A DNA stretch of 64,000 bases from Linanthus parryae. Lineage: Eukaryota > Streptophyta > Magnoliopsida > Ericales > Polemoniaceae. The stretch is from positions 68,308,991 to 68,372,990 of the forward strand of contig JALGPY010000003.1 in NCBI GenBank assembly GCA_023055425.1. Direction: 5' to 3'. This document shows positions 33,734-45,314 of this stretch, piece after piece (positions within the stretch are counted from its first letter, which is position 1; each line of letters starts with the position of its first letter). Both the position numbers and the translations under genes were made by a program. Below the pieces are notes generated by a model. That model was not told the origin of the DNA, did no database searches, and saw nothing but the letters and a program-made list of their open reading frames with translations.

Positions 33734-35401
33734 ACAGGTCGTAGAGCATAAACGTGGTTTATGTGTTACGTTTTAGTTGTTTTACATCTTAATTTGATTG
33801 TTTATCGCGTAAAATAAGACAAGTCAAGCATGGGATGCAATTTGTCAATAATTAATCTTAACAAGATCCAATTTTTGCATTGGATGCATGAATTGGTGAG
33901 TTTGAGAAATTTTAGGATCTTAGATCTAGGGTTTGGGCATCCTTGGGGAAGAAGGAGTTCTTCCAAAACAAGGAAACAACCAAACTTGGGCACCAAGCAA
34001 GGGAGTTGTTCTGGAAACAACTCCCATAAGGAGGTTCGTCCCCTCCCCCCTAGGGACCGCCCCCCTTGCTTGCCGCCCAAGCTTGGCCGCCCTAGGGGTC
34101 GGGCGGCCCTAACCCGCGGCCTAAGCTTGTGGGTTTTGGGCCGGGCCGGCCCTAGGGCCTTGTGGTTCACCTTATTGGGCCCGGGCAATTTGATTGTTGC
34201 GCCCATGGACCGTTTTAACCCTAGAAATCCTAAAATCAATTAAAATTGACCAAGCGCGTTAAAATTGGATTTTAACTGTTTATGTGCAAATCGCATGGTG
34301 ATTGGATATGGCCTTAGGATGTGGTTTGATGTGGATGTTTAATTTTGTGGTTTGGTTTTACGGCATGCGAGCTGATCAATTAATTGTAATAATTAATTAG
34401 GGTTTTATGGCCTGCGTGCCATTTTTTTCTCAACTTGTGAGATTTATTTTATTTAGTATAGATATTAGCTAAGTGCTAGATAAAGTAGATTGTTAGCCAA
34501 GATTGAAGAAAAGGAGCCCAAAGCCAAAGAAGCCACAAAAGATGGAGCATGGAGCATTCCACATGACTATGAAGGATGGACCAAAAGATCAAGACGCATG
34601 GAGATGTGTTTATTTTAGGGTTCATAGATAATTCCATTGGCTTGGAATTATCTTATTCTAGAAAAGGCCATATCCACATCACGTTTAATTTATATTTTGT
34701 GGTTGTTTATTTTATTGTCTTATTATTATGTGGTTGGTGTAAGGATGATGCATGCAATTAGGATAATAAGATAATTAGACAACCCGGATCTATTATTTGG
34801 AGTTGTGCCCAAACTCAAATAGATAGATTAGTTGATATTGATCAACAAAACAATTAAAATTGAATTTAAAATCCCTCAAAATTCAAATATTGTGTTCTTG
34901 CCTTCACATTATTTAAACACTCATTATCATCATTATTTATCAAGTTCGTGCGTGCCAAAAAGCATGGCGACTTGGTTCATAATGATGGAATGCGATGGCA
35001 CGTAACAATGTGCAATTGTTTAGGTAAGAGGTTGAACACAACTAGGCTATTAATTTGATTAATAAACCTAGAGACAATCAATTGGGATTATCCATATGGA
35101 TGGATAAATAAGGAGTTATTTGCCCAATTGAACCAAGAGTTGCATATGGATGCAATTGGAATTGTTCCTACCTAAAGTAGTCAAATTATGGGTGACTTGC
35201 CAAAGCAAGCTCATAAGGAGATGAAAGATGGATCTTGGCCCACTAGAAAATATAAGGATATTTTCCGCATTAATATCTTGAGGGTTATTAATCCGTAGAA
35301 AAATAGTGGGAGCTATATTTGATAAACTAGCCATTATTGAATATAGTTAAAAAATTCAAAAATACTAAAACTTGCGTATTTTCCTGTTTGTAGAATTCCA
35401 A
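33734..35401 (+). other. Long non-coding leader of element D
   Basis: The leader is 1.67 kb between the primer site and gag. A GC-rich block (34020-34220, CCGCCC/GGGCC-rich) is followed by AT-rich DNA. The frames on both strands over the GC-rich block follow composition only. The leader of E (48503-50173) is nearly identical, and G keeps a diverged version. Confidence 0.8.
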
Positions 35402-38400
35402 ATGGCAAACAACTCATCGAGTTCACAACATTCCCTACGATCTGTCCTTGAGAAGGACAAGCTCTCTGGAACCAACTTTCTTGATTGGTACAGAAACTTG
35501 AGAATTGTTCTCAAGCAAGAGAAGAAACTGTACACAATAGAGGAGCATGTTCCAGAAGGTCCAGAGAACCAAACACATGCTGCCCTAAAGGCGTATCAAA
35601 AGCGTGTTGATGACGCTAATGATGTAGCCAGCCTTATGCTTTGCACCATGACTTCTGAGCTTCAGAAGCAACACGAAAACATGAATGCTGTCGATATGAT
35701 CGAACATCTAAAGCAGCTCTTCCAAGAGCAGGCGAGGGTAGAGAGGTATGAGGTCTCTAAGGCACTGTTCAAGTGTCATCTGGTAGAAGGGAACCCGGTG
35801 GGACCCCATGTACTCCGAATGATCGGGTACTTGGAGAATCTCGCCCGACTGGGGTTCCCAGTCGGCCAAGAGTTGGCAACCGATCTCGTGTTGCAATCGT
35901 TGCCCGAGAGTTATGGACAGTTCATTATGAACGATAACATGAACGAGATCGTTAAACCACTTCCAGATTTACTCAATATGTTGAGGACGGCTGAACAGAG
36001 CATCAACAAGGGTAAGGGCAAGGCCATAATGATGGTACAGAAAGGAAAGGGCAAAAGGTTTGCCTCTTCCTCCAAGGGCAACGGCAAGTCAGTTGCCAAG
36101 TCCAAGGAACCTGCCCTTAAGCCTTTTGGTGGCATTGCCAAAGGTGTGACTAAAGGTGAGTGTCACTACTGCAGTCAGCCTGGACACTGGAGGAGGAACT
36201 GCCCAAAATATCTGGAGGACAAGAGGCTTGGAATAGTGATTCCACCACCACCAGATATTTTTGTTGTAGATGTCAATTTAACTGTCTCTACATCATGGGT
36301 ATTGGATACTGGATGTGGATCTCATATTTGTCGAAATATGCAGGATCTAAAGAGAAGTAGAAGATTGGCTAAAGGAGAGTTAGATCTGCGCGTTGGGAAT
36401 GGAGCAAAGGTTGCTGCGTTGGCCATAGGCATATGCGAGCTATCTCTGCCTTCAGGATTAGTTTTAGAATTAAATAATTGCTATTTTGTGCCTGCTATGA
36501 GCAGAAACATTATTTCTATTTCTTGTTTGGACAAGGATGGTTTTATTATTTCAATAAAGAACAATTGTTGTTCCTTTTATTTAAATAATATTCACTATTT
36601 TAGTGCGCAATTATTTAATGGACTTTATGTCCTTGATCTAAGCAATCCTGTCTACAACATTAATACCAAGCGGATTAAAATAAATGATTTAAATCCTACT
36701 TATTTATGGCACTGTCGTTTAGGCCACATAAATGAGAAACGTGTATCTAGACTCCATAAGGATGGATTACTAGACTCATTTGAGTTTGAGTCATATGAGA
36801 CATGTGAGGCTTGTTTATTGGGAAAAATGACAAAGTCCCCTTTCAATAAGAAAGGTGAGAGGACTAGTGAGCAATTGGCACTCATACATACCGATGTGTG
36901 TGGGCCATTTGCCACGCCTGCCAGGGGCGGTTATGTCTACTTCATTACATTTACTGATGATTACAGTAGATATGGATTTCTGCACCTTATGAGGGCAAAA
37001 TACGAATCCTTTGAAGTGTTCAAAGAATTCAAGAATGAAGTAGAGAAGCAACTTGGCAAAAGTGTCAAGGCTCTACGATTGGATCGTGGAAGAGAATACT
37101 TGAGCCAAGAGTTAGACGACTATCTTAGAGAGTGTGGGATAGTGTCCCAACTCACTCCACCCGGAACGCCACAATGGAATGGCGTGTCCGAGAGGAGGAA
37201 TCGAAACCTATTGGATATGGTTCGATCTATGATGTGTCAAACCGATCTTCCATTATCATTTTGGGGCTACGCTCTATTAAGTGCAGCTTTCACCATTAAC
37301 CGTGTTCCATCTAAATCAGTCATGAAGACACCATATGAGATGTGGAGTGGGAGGCGTCCCACACTGTCGTTCATGAGGATTTGGGGCTGCGATGTCTGTG
37401 TAAAACGTTTACAATCAGACAAGCTGGGGCCGAAATAGGATAAGTGTAAATTTGTGGGGTACCCTAAGGAAACTAAGGGATACTACTTCTACAATCTAAC
37501 CGAGAACAAAGTGTTTGTTGCTCGGCCCGGCGTGTTTCTAGAAAGAGAGTTTGTCTCTAAAGAAGTAAGTGGGAGGAATGTAGAACTTGAAGAGGTTCAA
37601 GAACCACAAATCACTGAACCGATTATGGAACATGAACAGGAACCACAAGCAGTTGTGGAGCAACCTGTTCAGGTAACACAAGAGCTTCGTAGATCTAGTA
37701 GAGTGCGCCAGGAACCCGAGAGGTATGGACTTCTCGTAACCGATTCCGGTGACAAAATGCTCATAGATGATGAGCCTACTACCTATGAGGAGGCCATGAG
37801 TGGCCCATAATCTCAGAATTGGCTGGAAGCCATGAGATCCGAGATGGAATCCACGTATACCAACAAAGTATGGACTTTGGTGGAACCACCCGATGGGGCG
37901 CGTCCCATAGGGTGCCAGTGGGTCTTCAAGAAAAAGATCGACATGGATGGTAATGTGATTACCTATAAGGGCCGATTGGTGGCTAAAGGATTCAGACTGA
38001 CTCATGGTATTGACTATGATGAAACCTTTTCACCAGTCGCAATGACCAAATCCATCCGAATCCTACTTGCGATTGCAGCATACCACGACTGTGAGATTTG
38101 GCAGATGGATGTCAAAACAGCATTCCTTTATGGGAATCTCCTCGAGGACGTGTATATGATACAGCCGGAGGGTTTTGAGGATCCAAAGCAAGCCAACAAA
38201 GTATGTAAGCTGCAACGATCCATTTATGGATTGATTCAAGCTTCTAGGAGTTGGAATCGACGTTTTGATGAAGTGGTCAAAGAGTTTGGCTTCATCAGAA
38301 ACGAAGATGAGTCTTGTGTCTACAAGAAGGTTAGTGGGAGCTCTGTAGCTTTTCTGGTCTTGTATGTGGATGACATACTACTCATTGGAAACAACATTCC

Positions 38401-39352
38401 CATGCTGCAATCTGTTAAAGATTGGCTAGGAAAGTGTTTCTCAATGAAGGACTTAGGGGAAGCAGCCTATATACTCGGTATAAAGATATATAGAGATAGA
38501 TTTAAGAGGTTGCTAGGCCTAAGTCAAAGTACATATATTGACAAGGTGTTGAAACGGTTCAACATGCAAGATTCCAAGAAGGGATTCTTGCCCATGTCAC
38601 ATGGAATCACTCTTTCAAAGAGTGGTTGTCCCTCCAATGAGATTGAGAAGGAACGCATGAGTAGAATCCACTATGCCTCGGCCATAGGATCTATCATGTA
38701 CGCCATGTTATGTAATAGACCAGATGTGTCATATGCCTTGATTATGACAAGCAGATACCAATCCAATCCGGGTGAGAGTCACTGGATTACAGTCAAGAAC
38801 ATCCTAAAGTACTTGAGAAGAACTAAGGATGCTTTCTTGATATTTGGCGGTGAGGAAGAATTGCGTGTAAGGGGTTACACTGATGCAAGCTTCCAAACCG
38901 ACAGAGATGACTTTAGATCACAATCGGGATATGTGTTTTGCCTGAATGGAGCAGCGGTGAGCTGGAAGAGTTCCAAGAAAGAGACGGTAGCTGATTCGAC
39001 AACAGAGGCTGAGTACATTGCTGCGAATGGCGCAGCAAAGGAAGCTATTTGGATCAGAAATTTTGTTTCTGAACTTGGTGTGGTCCCTAGCATTGCGGAT
39101 CCAGCCGAGTTGTTCTCTGACAACACTGGGGCGATCGCGCAATCGAAGGAACCCAGGTCGCACCAGAAGTCCAAGCACGTGCTCAGGAAGTTTCATCTGA
39201 TTCGAGATATTCTTGATAGAGGAGACGTTCGGATATGCAAGATTCCTACATATGATAATCTTTCAGACCCGCTTACAAAGCCTCTCATGCAGTGGAAGCA
39301 TGAAGGACACACTAGGAGTATGGGCATAAGAGATGCGCCAGATTGGCTCTAG
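35402..39352 (+). pseudogene. Element D gag-pol (two nonsense codons)
   Basis: One frame of 1316 codons runs from the ATG at 35402 (MANNSSSSQHSLR) to TAG at 39350, broken only by TAG at 37436 and TAA at 37808. Domains in order: UBN2-type gag (residues ~15-220, KLSGTNFLDWYRNLRIVLKQE); zinc knuckle CHYCSQPGHWRRNCP from residue 254; aspartic protease VLDTGCGSHIC with Asp 302; pre-integrase LWHCRLGHINEKRV around 435; integrase with Asp 498 (HTDVCGPF), Asp 561 (LDRGREY) and Glu 597, giving the 35-residue D-E spacing; RT with YVDD from residue 988; RNase H with TDASFQTD near 1161, STTEAEY and SDNTGAI. In E the 37808 position is a sense codon, so that stop is a private mutation of D. Confidence 0.95.
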
Positions 39353-39366
39353 TGCAAGTGGGAGAC
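39353..39366 (+). other. Polypurine tract of element D
   Basis: GTGCAAGTGGGAGAC lies between the gag-pol stop and the 3' LTR start, as in element E at 53701-53715. Confidence 0.8.
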
Positions 39367-40797
39367 TGTTGGAATAGATGCCCTAGAGGCAATCTAGTTT
39401 AGTATGAATTATTTTTGGCTAGAAATTCATTTATTATTTATTGGATATTTAATATAATGAATTCCTTAGATTTAAAATTGTGTTGTTTATCTTAAATATC
39501 CCTAGTCAAGTATAATGATTAATGGGACAATCATCTATAGACTAGTATGGGGTTGGGTTGATATGGAGATATCACGATCCAACACATAGGTGTGCATTAG
39601 GGAATGTTGCACTGGATTGACCCATATCCGAGAAGGCTACATACACGTTATGTTGAGTCACAAGCGCTTCTCGCGGTGCAATTGTATTTTCATCCTTAGA
39701 CTTGAAGTCACTAGATATTCTAGTTGTGGATTTTTGTGATTTTGGTAGCGTTAAAGGCTACATCGTAACTGGGTATTTATAAAGGCGTGTACTGGATACA
39801 ATAAGAAGAAAGCTTAGAGATCGTAGTGGACGTAGATAGAATTTGTCCTTCCCACATAACGGGAGCAAATATCCTAGGCCACTCGAGGGATAGTGCTTAT
39901 AGAATGTCTGGCAAGACTCAAATAAATCAATATGGGATATTGATGTTATTTGCACGAATAAGGCTATTCCCATGGATCGAGAAACTATGGATTGGATATA
40001 CGAGTGTGACTTGTATGTCTCGTGTCCAATCCGGACATAGAGACAAAGGGATGAGACAATTACTTGTACAAAGGTTGTCATGATGACTATTCTATTAGTT
40101 GGCTAGAATGGATGTTTTGCTAGAAACCGCTCCATATTAGCAAATAGTTGCTACCAACTAGATAGAACCTATGGGGTCACACGCTACATAGAGTTGAACT
40201 AGATTTGGGAATTAATTAATTGGATTAATTAATTAGAATGATCACTTTGCAAAACCTTGCAAACTTAGTAGGGACTAATTTGAAAGGAAGGGACTAAATT
40301 GAATTCTAGTAGGACTAGAATAAGTCCTTTGGGTAGTTGACAAGGAGTTGTTGGACTATAAAAGGACCTTCCTTCCTTCCTTCCCACATAAATTATGCTC
40401 ATAATTGAACATAACAAGAGTGGGAGAGAACAAAAGAAGGAGAGAGAGCAAGCAACAAAGGAGCCGACCGCCCCTTTGCCGCCGCTCCGTCCCCGTCGGC
40501 CACAAGGAGGCCGAGAGCTCTCCTTTGGGTCTCGTTTTGCGTGATTCTTCTTCCTCTTCCTCTTCCGGGCTAGCACCAAGGACTTGGGAGATTCTAGGAT
40601 CAACTCTAGGCGTGAATCAACCATAGAGAACGTGACACAATTCGCATTTGAAGTCATCAAAGGAGAACCCTAAGGTGTGTTATTGATTTCTTACCCTTAC
40701 CATCGTTATGTCTCTTTACTTGTGATCCTTGGAGGGTTTTGCATGGTTTTATGATTGTTTGTGTTTCCGTTGCGCATCCATGAATCAAAACCCCACA
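39367..40797 (+). repeat. 3' LTR of element D
   Basis: The 1431-bp LTR starts TGTTGGAATAG and ends AACCCCACA. It retains the 14 bp near 40473 (TTTGCCGCCGCTCC) that the 5' LTR lacks; E has a related sequence there, so the 5' copy suffered the deletion. TATAAAA is at 40357. Confidence 0.93.
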
Positions 40798-41473
40798 GAA
40801 GATTTATTCAGATTTGTCAAAGGAGGAACTTGGAGAGAAGGAGTATGTGAAGCCAAAGGGGGCTACACCAGGGAAAGGACAAGCCAATGAGGATTATTAT
40901 TTGTTGGTGGAGAAGTTTGAAGATCAGCAGGTTGAGATTAAAGATCTCAGACAAAGGTTATTTGATATGTTAGCTGAATTTAACCAGTTCAAGGCCTTGA
41001 TGAATGTGATGAATGGAAAGCTAGATGTTGTCATCAAGGGTTTGAACTTGGAGAAGATACCTTCTGCTAGTAGTCATGACACCAGTGTGGATTCAGATGA
41101 AAGGCTGGGAGATTTATTGAAGAAAAAAAAGAAGCCAATTCCAGTGGTGCTTACTTCAAAGGATCTGTATGAACAAACTCATGAAGAAGATACTGGTGAA
41201 TACACAGGTGTTGATGCAGCTACAGAGGGGGATTCAATACAGGTTAAGAGGAAAATGGATAAGATAATTCAAGAAGTTGTTGCATAAGTGGAAGCTGAAC
41301 AAGAAAGTAATCAGTATGCTGAAGATGCTGCAAGTGAAGAAGAAGTGGGAGAAGGCTCAGAGAAAGGCCAGACATCAAAGAATAATCGAAGGTCAGAGAA
41401 GACCAAAGCCTTGACCTTCTATTTCTTTCTTTTCTTCTTTTCTGTTCTCAAGGCCTTGAATTTCTTGCAATAA
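40798..41473 (+). pseudogene. Element C ORF3, 3' part
   Basis: The frame resumes after the nested element with IYSDLSKEELGEKEYVKPKG, which aligns with LYSELTEEELKSNKFLKPKD of the ORF3 of B, and has a coiled-coil region (VEKFEDQQVEIKDLRQRL), the conserved LKKKKKPIPVVLTSKDLYE block and an acidic tail. A TAA at 41285 breaks it, and the frame continues to about 41471. Because the insertion plus its duplication is 8499 bp, a multiple of three, the two parts sit in the same window frame. Confidence 0.78.
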
Positions 41474-41800
41474 GTTTTTTTTTTTAAATTTTCTTTTAGA
41501 CTCTGAGTAATGATCCAACATTTCTTCATCCTTATTTGATGAAAGTCAAAAAGGGGGAGAAATTATGTGTTTTTGTGTTACTTGTAGCACTTGAATAATA
41601 ATAAGCAGTTGTTTTGGTTCAATCAGTTGTGTTATTATATTATTGTGGTTATATGTAAATTTTGCTGATTATCTATGGTTTACTGATTATCTGGTATTAT
41701 TGTCTATGGTATCTGCAATATGTGGTTATCTAATTTTTATAAGGAGTCGCAGGAAAATCTACACAAGACTGTAGGTTTTGTTATTCATCAAGGGGGAGAT
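41474..41800 (+). other. Element C 3' untranslated region with polypurine tracts
   Basis: AAAAAGGGGGAGAAATTATG lies near 41549 and ATCAAGGGGGAGAT directly before the 3' LTR (41788-41800). The latter is the functional polypurine tract by position; the former is a second copy of the same motif. Confidence 0.82.
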
Positions 41801-43292
41801 TGTTGATTCAAAGACCCTTGAATGTGTTTTGGATGGTAACTGTTTTGAGTGATCAAAGACAAAGACAAAGGCAGCAAAGTATTTCAGATACTCTAAGGCC
41901 TTCAGATACTGACAGAGCTTCAAAGCCTTGAGAGTTGTTCCTATCCTGCTAAATGTTCTAACAGTTTTGTATTGCAGATTGGATATCTGATTATACAGAT
42001 CAAGGATTTACTGCATATACTCATGGTTTACATTATTTACATATCTAACATAATTGCATATGATCAGAACAGGGAGAATCAAAGTTTTCTGGGTTTAACT
42101 TTGAATATCTGTGAAGCAGGTTCAGAGCTTCAAGGCCTTGAGATGTGCCTTGAGCTGCTAACAGTTTTTACAGAACTAAGTTGATTCTTTCTTGCAGGTT
42201 GTGATTCTTATTATTGTGATTATTCATTGACTTCTAAGAGTCTTAAACTTGTTTTTCATGATTTATATGTTTCAGAAGTTAAACAGATTACTGTTCTAAT
42301 CTTTTAACCAGTTTTATCAGAAACTGCAAAACCAAACAGCCATAATACTATTATATTTCTGGATTTTTTTGTTGCTGTTGTTGCAGGTTTGTTAAACGTG
42401 CAAGAGAAATCTCAACAAACTCCAACGGATATCCACTTAGAGTTGTTTGAATTTCAGTTGAAAACAGAAGGAGGATTTGTAGGAACTGAGATCCTAAAAT
42501 CTCTCATTCAGTTGCAGCTGTGGATAAAAGAGACTGGTTTGAATTTTGAAAGCAGAGAGGCTTGCAGAATACTCAGAGAGGTTTGACAAATTCGTGGGAG
42601 ATCATTCATTCAAACACACACAAGGATTCAAGTTTCAATCAGATTTCAGAAGATCAAGTCATTCCAGTTTCCAGAAGAACACATCCATGCTTCAATAGCA
42701 TATCTCTTCTACTGTGTTCTTCACTTATTGTGTAATCTGTGTATCTTTTAAATATCTTAAACCTCACTTAACCTAGTGGTTGGTTGTTCAAGTGAACAAC
42801 AAGAGGTTCTTGTTAGCTCAACAGTTAGTAGCTGGAACTAGATAGGTTTGGAACCACACGCTGTATAGGTGTAAGGGAAATCACTTAGGCTTGAAGATCT
42901 AGGGTTGTTTCTGTGTGCGTAATAAGAAGTGTTTTCCCAATCCGGGTGGAATTAGATCCCTCAGGCAGAGATTAGGTCCATTGGGACTGAACTATGTAAA
43001 TTGCTTTGTGTTCTTTACTTTACAGTTTTATTATTATCTGCTGCACACAACTCAAACCAAACTAGGGTTTATAAGTTGCTTAGAACTGGTAATAGTTCAA
43101 GGCCTTGAAGCTTTCTATTTTGCCTTTGAAAGTTTCAGACAGTTTTCCAAAATCTCAAGGCCTTGAGATTTGAGTTTCACACAAAGTTAATCTGTTAAGT
43201 TCTGAGTTTTGCAAAAAGTTTCTATACTCTATTCAACCCCCCCCCTTCTAGAGTATTTAGGTCCTGTATTTAGTCTACATTACACACTTTCA
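41801..43292 (+). repeat. 3' LTR of element C
   Basis: It begins TGTTGATTCAAAG and ends CACTTTCA. CAAGGCCTTG lies at 42131, 43098 and 43156. It is very similar to the 5' LTR; the copy of the palindrome at 24177 reads CTAAGGCCTTCA here (41896). Confidence 0.92.
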
Positions 43293-43661
43293 AGTTTCAT
43301 TCTTAGGTCTAGGAGTATTCCTGTAGCATCAATCCTAGATTCTAGGGACTAAACTGCCAATACTGCAGAATAGAAGAGAACTGAAGAGGCAGTTAAGCCT
43401 CATCTGACACGCTAACAGCTGGGCACGCCTCCCTAGGTGGGTAGTGCGCTGCTAGGGGCAGCTAGGGTTAGCTTTCTGACTCTTTGGACTTCCTCTCTAG
43501 TTGTTTTAGAAGTTCAATCAGTCAGAAATTCGTCTTTCTTAGATTTTAGAGGATATTTTTTCTTATCTTTGAAGATATTAGTTTAATTATGAATAATTAC
43601 TTCTTTTTCATACGAACATTTTAGTGAAGATAATCGAATATCTTTTAAGAAGCATTTTTTA
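43293..43661. other. Flank between element C and the Mutator-like element
   Basis: No gene is visible. CACGCCTCCCTAGGTGGGTAG and the following GCTAGGGGCAGCTAGGG look like part of another repeat, possibly an LTR, but I cannot identify it. Confidence 0.4.
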
Positions 43662-45314
43662 GGGTAAAAGACAAAAACCACCCTTCGTTTATGGGGAAAA
43701 TACATGTTGCCCCCTGATTTATGGGGAAAATATATTTTGCACCCCTGTCAGGGGATGGAGGGTGGACAGACACCACCCTTCTGTTACAATCCGTTAGTGG
43801 AGGGGTGCAAACTGACTTTTTGTGACCATTTTACCCTTACAAATTGTGGACAAATAACACCCTCTTTTTGTTTATTTTTGAATAAATCATGTTCTTGATG
43901 TTCTCGGTGTTCTTGCTTGGTTTTTTGGTGTTTTTCTTCACCACCACCTCCACCGACACCAAATCCCCACCACCACAACCACAAGCTCTTTGTTTTCTTC
44001 TTCACCACCCCACCTCCACCACCACCACCACAGAATCAATGCAACCCAGCAACTCAGATGTGGCACTCCAAGTACCTAACAAAAACACCACTGTCACCAT
44101 CATCCAATTCACCCAACAGCCAACACACTAACCCGCTACCATCATTAGCACCTCCATTCAATCACATATATACTTAACTTCATCCCTCACCACCATTACA
44201 CCCATCCAACTCCACAGCCTCCATGAAGCACCGACTCAAATCACCACAATTTCACTACCGCTTCCAACACCAAACAAACAACACCAGTTTTAGCCATACC
44301 ACCTGCCACCATTACATCCACCACAATACAAACCCAGAACTCTACAACCATGAACAGCCATGACAAATCAAAACACATTGGATCCCTCCAAGTTGATGGA
44401 TCCCAACCACACAACCATCACCAACCATTTCTCTTTCTATCTCTCTGTTTTGTTTCCATTATTCCATAGCCCACCACCATCTCCACCTAGCCATCCAACC
44501 ACCACACAGCGACCATCGCGGCTGCCAATTAAGCCCACTACTGCACCCACAATTTTCTGCAGCAGCAGTGGAACCAAGGAGAACTCAAAGCCGAAATAAC
44601 AACAAATGAGACTCAATTTTTCTCAACATGAACCAGATTTTTTCAAGTCACCAAAAACAATTCGAATCGAAAAAATTAGAAGAAGAAGAAGGAATGAGGA
44701 AGAAGGATAATAGGCGCCATCTTCTTGTCTTCTCCTGTGCCTTATCTCTGGATCTGGAATCAACCAGATCTAGTTTTTCACGCAGAGACAAAGAGAGAAG
44801 GAGTAAGAGGGAGATCACTGTGATTTGCACAAATCTGGTTCAGGAGGTGGAGGCGGCAGTGGTGATGCGTGGTTTCACGAGAGAGAGAAGAGGCGGAAGT
44901 GGTGATCGTGTATTCAAGAAGGATAGAGAGATAGGAGGACGCGGTGGTTTGGTGGTGACGGGAGAGAGAGAAGGAAACAAACCTTCTTCACATCAGCTCC
45001 TCTTCTTCTTTCTTCTTCTTCTTCTTCTTCATCTTCTTCTTCTTCTTTTGTCGTGAGAAGCTGAGAGATAAGAGAGAGAGAGAGATATAAGAGTGGGAGA
45101 GGCTAGGGTTAGTAAATGAGGATAGAAGGAAAGGGAGTAGGCTTTATAGTGAGGTTATTTCGTCAATTGTCAGGGGTATTTTTGTCTTTTGACCCCTCTG
45201 TTAGTGCGGTGTTAGTTTTTAACTCTGACAGGGGTGCAAAAAGTATTTTCACCATATATCAGGCGGCAAAATGTATTTTTCCCATAAATGGAGGGTGGTT
45301 TTTGTCTTTTACCC
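43662..45314. mobile_element. Non-autonomous Mutator-like (MULE) transposon
   Basis: The two ends are inverted repeats of about 92 bp (43662-43754 and 45223-45314); the outer 23 bp, beginning GGGTAAAAGACAAAAACC, are perfect. The flanks ATTTTTTA (8 bp, left) and ATTTTTTTA (9 bp, right) fit a 9-bp target duplication with one base slipped in a T run. Long TIRs with a 9-bp duplication are the Mutator pattern. The 1.47-kb interior has no transposase; it holds Pro/Thr-coding CCACCA-rich DNA, a TTC-repeat block (45002-45050) and a GA run (45068-45087), which could be captured host sequence as in Pack-MULEs. Confidence 0.8.
44628..45056 (+). other. Low-complexity ORF inside the Mutator-like element
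   Basis: The 142-residue frame ends in a run of Leu and Phe encoded by TTC/CTT repeats. It has no domain I recognise and is probably not a gene; it is listed because captured gene fragments are common in MULEs. Confidence 0.2.

Larger units (their letters stand above)
32304..40797 (+). mobile_element. Element D: family-2 Ty1/copia retrotransposon nested in element C
   Basis: The two LTRs (1417 and 1431 bp) flank a primer site, a 1.67-kb leader, one long gag-pol frame and a purine tract. The flanks are GAAGT (32299-32303) and GAAGA (40798-40802), a 5-bp target duplication with one mismatch, and ORF3 of C continues on both sides. The element is 8494 bp. Long LTRs and a single-frame gag-pol of 1316 codons suggest the Angela/TAR-like part of copia by size, but the lineage is tentative. 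Only two nonsense codons break gag-pol. Confidence 0.94.
24084..43292 (+). mobile_element. Element C: complete Sirevirus-like Ty1/copia retrotransposon with nested insertion
   Basis: Two LTRs of about 1.46 and 1.49 kb flank a primer site, gag, PR-INT-RT-RNase H, an extra ORF after pol and a polypurine tract. Without the nested element D the length is about 10.7 kb, which fits Sireviruses. The flanks are GGTTT (24079-24083) and AGTTT (43293-43297), a target duplication with one mismatch. Coding regions carry few breaks: stops in gag and protease, one frameshift between RT and RNase H, and several in-frame stops in ORF3. The copy is dead but recent enough that all domains are readable. Confidence 0.92.

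Noticed and set aside
43293..43661. A separate gypsy LTR right of element C
   Set aside because: The GC-rich motif looks repeat-like, but no LTR boundary, primer site or second copy is visible.
44628..45056. A 142-residue host gene inside the Mutator-like element
   Set aside because: The frame is mainly simple repeats and ends in a Leu/Phe run from TTC repeats; no domain is recognised.
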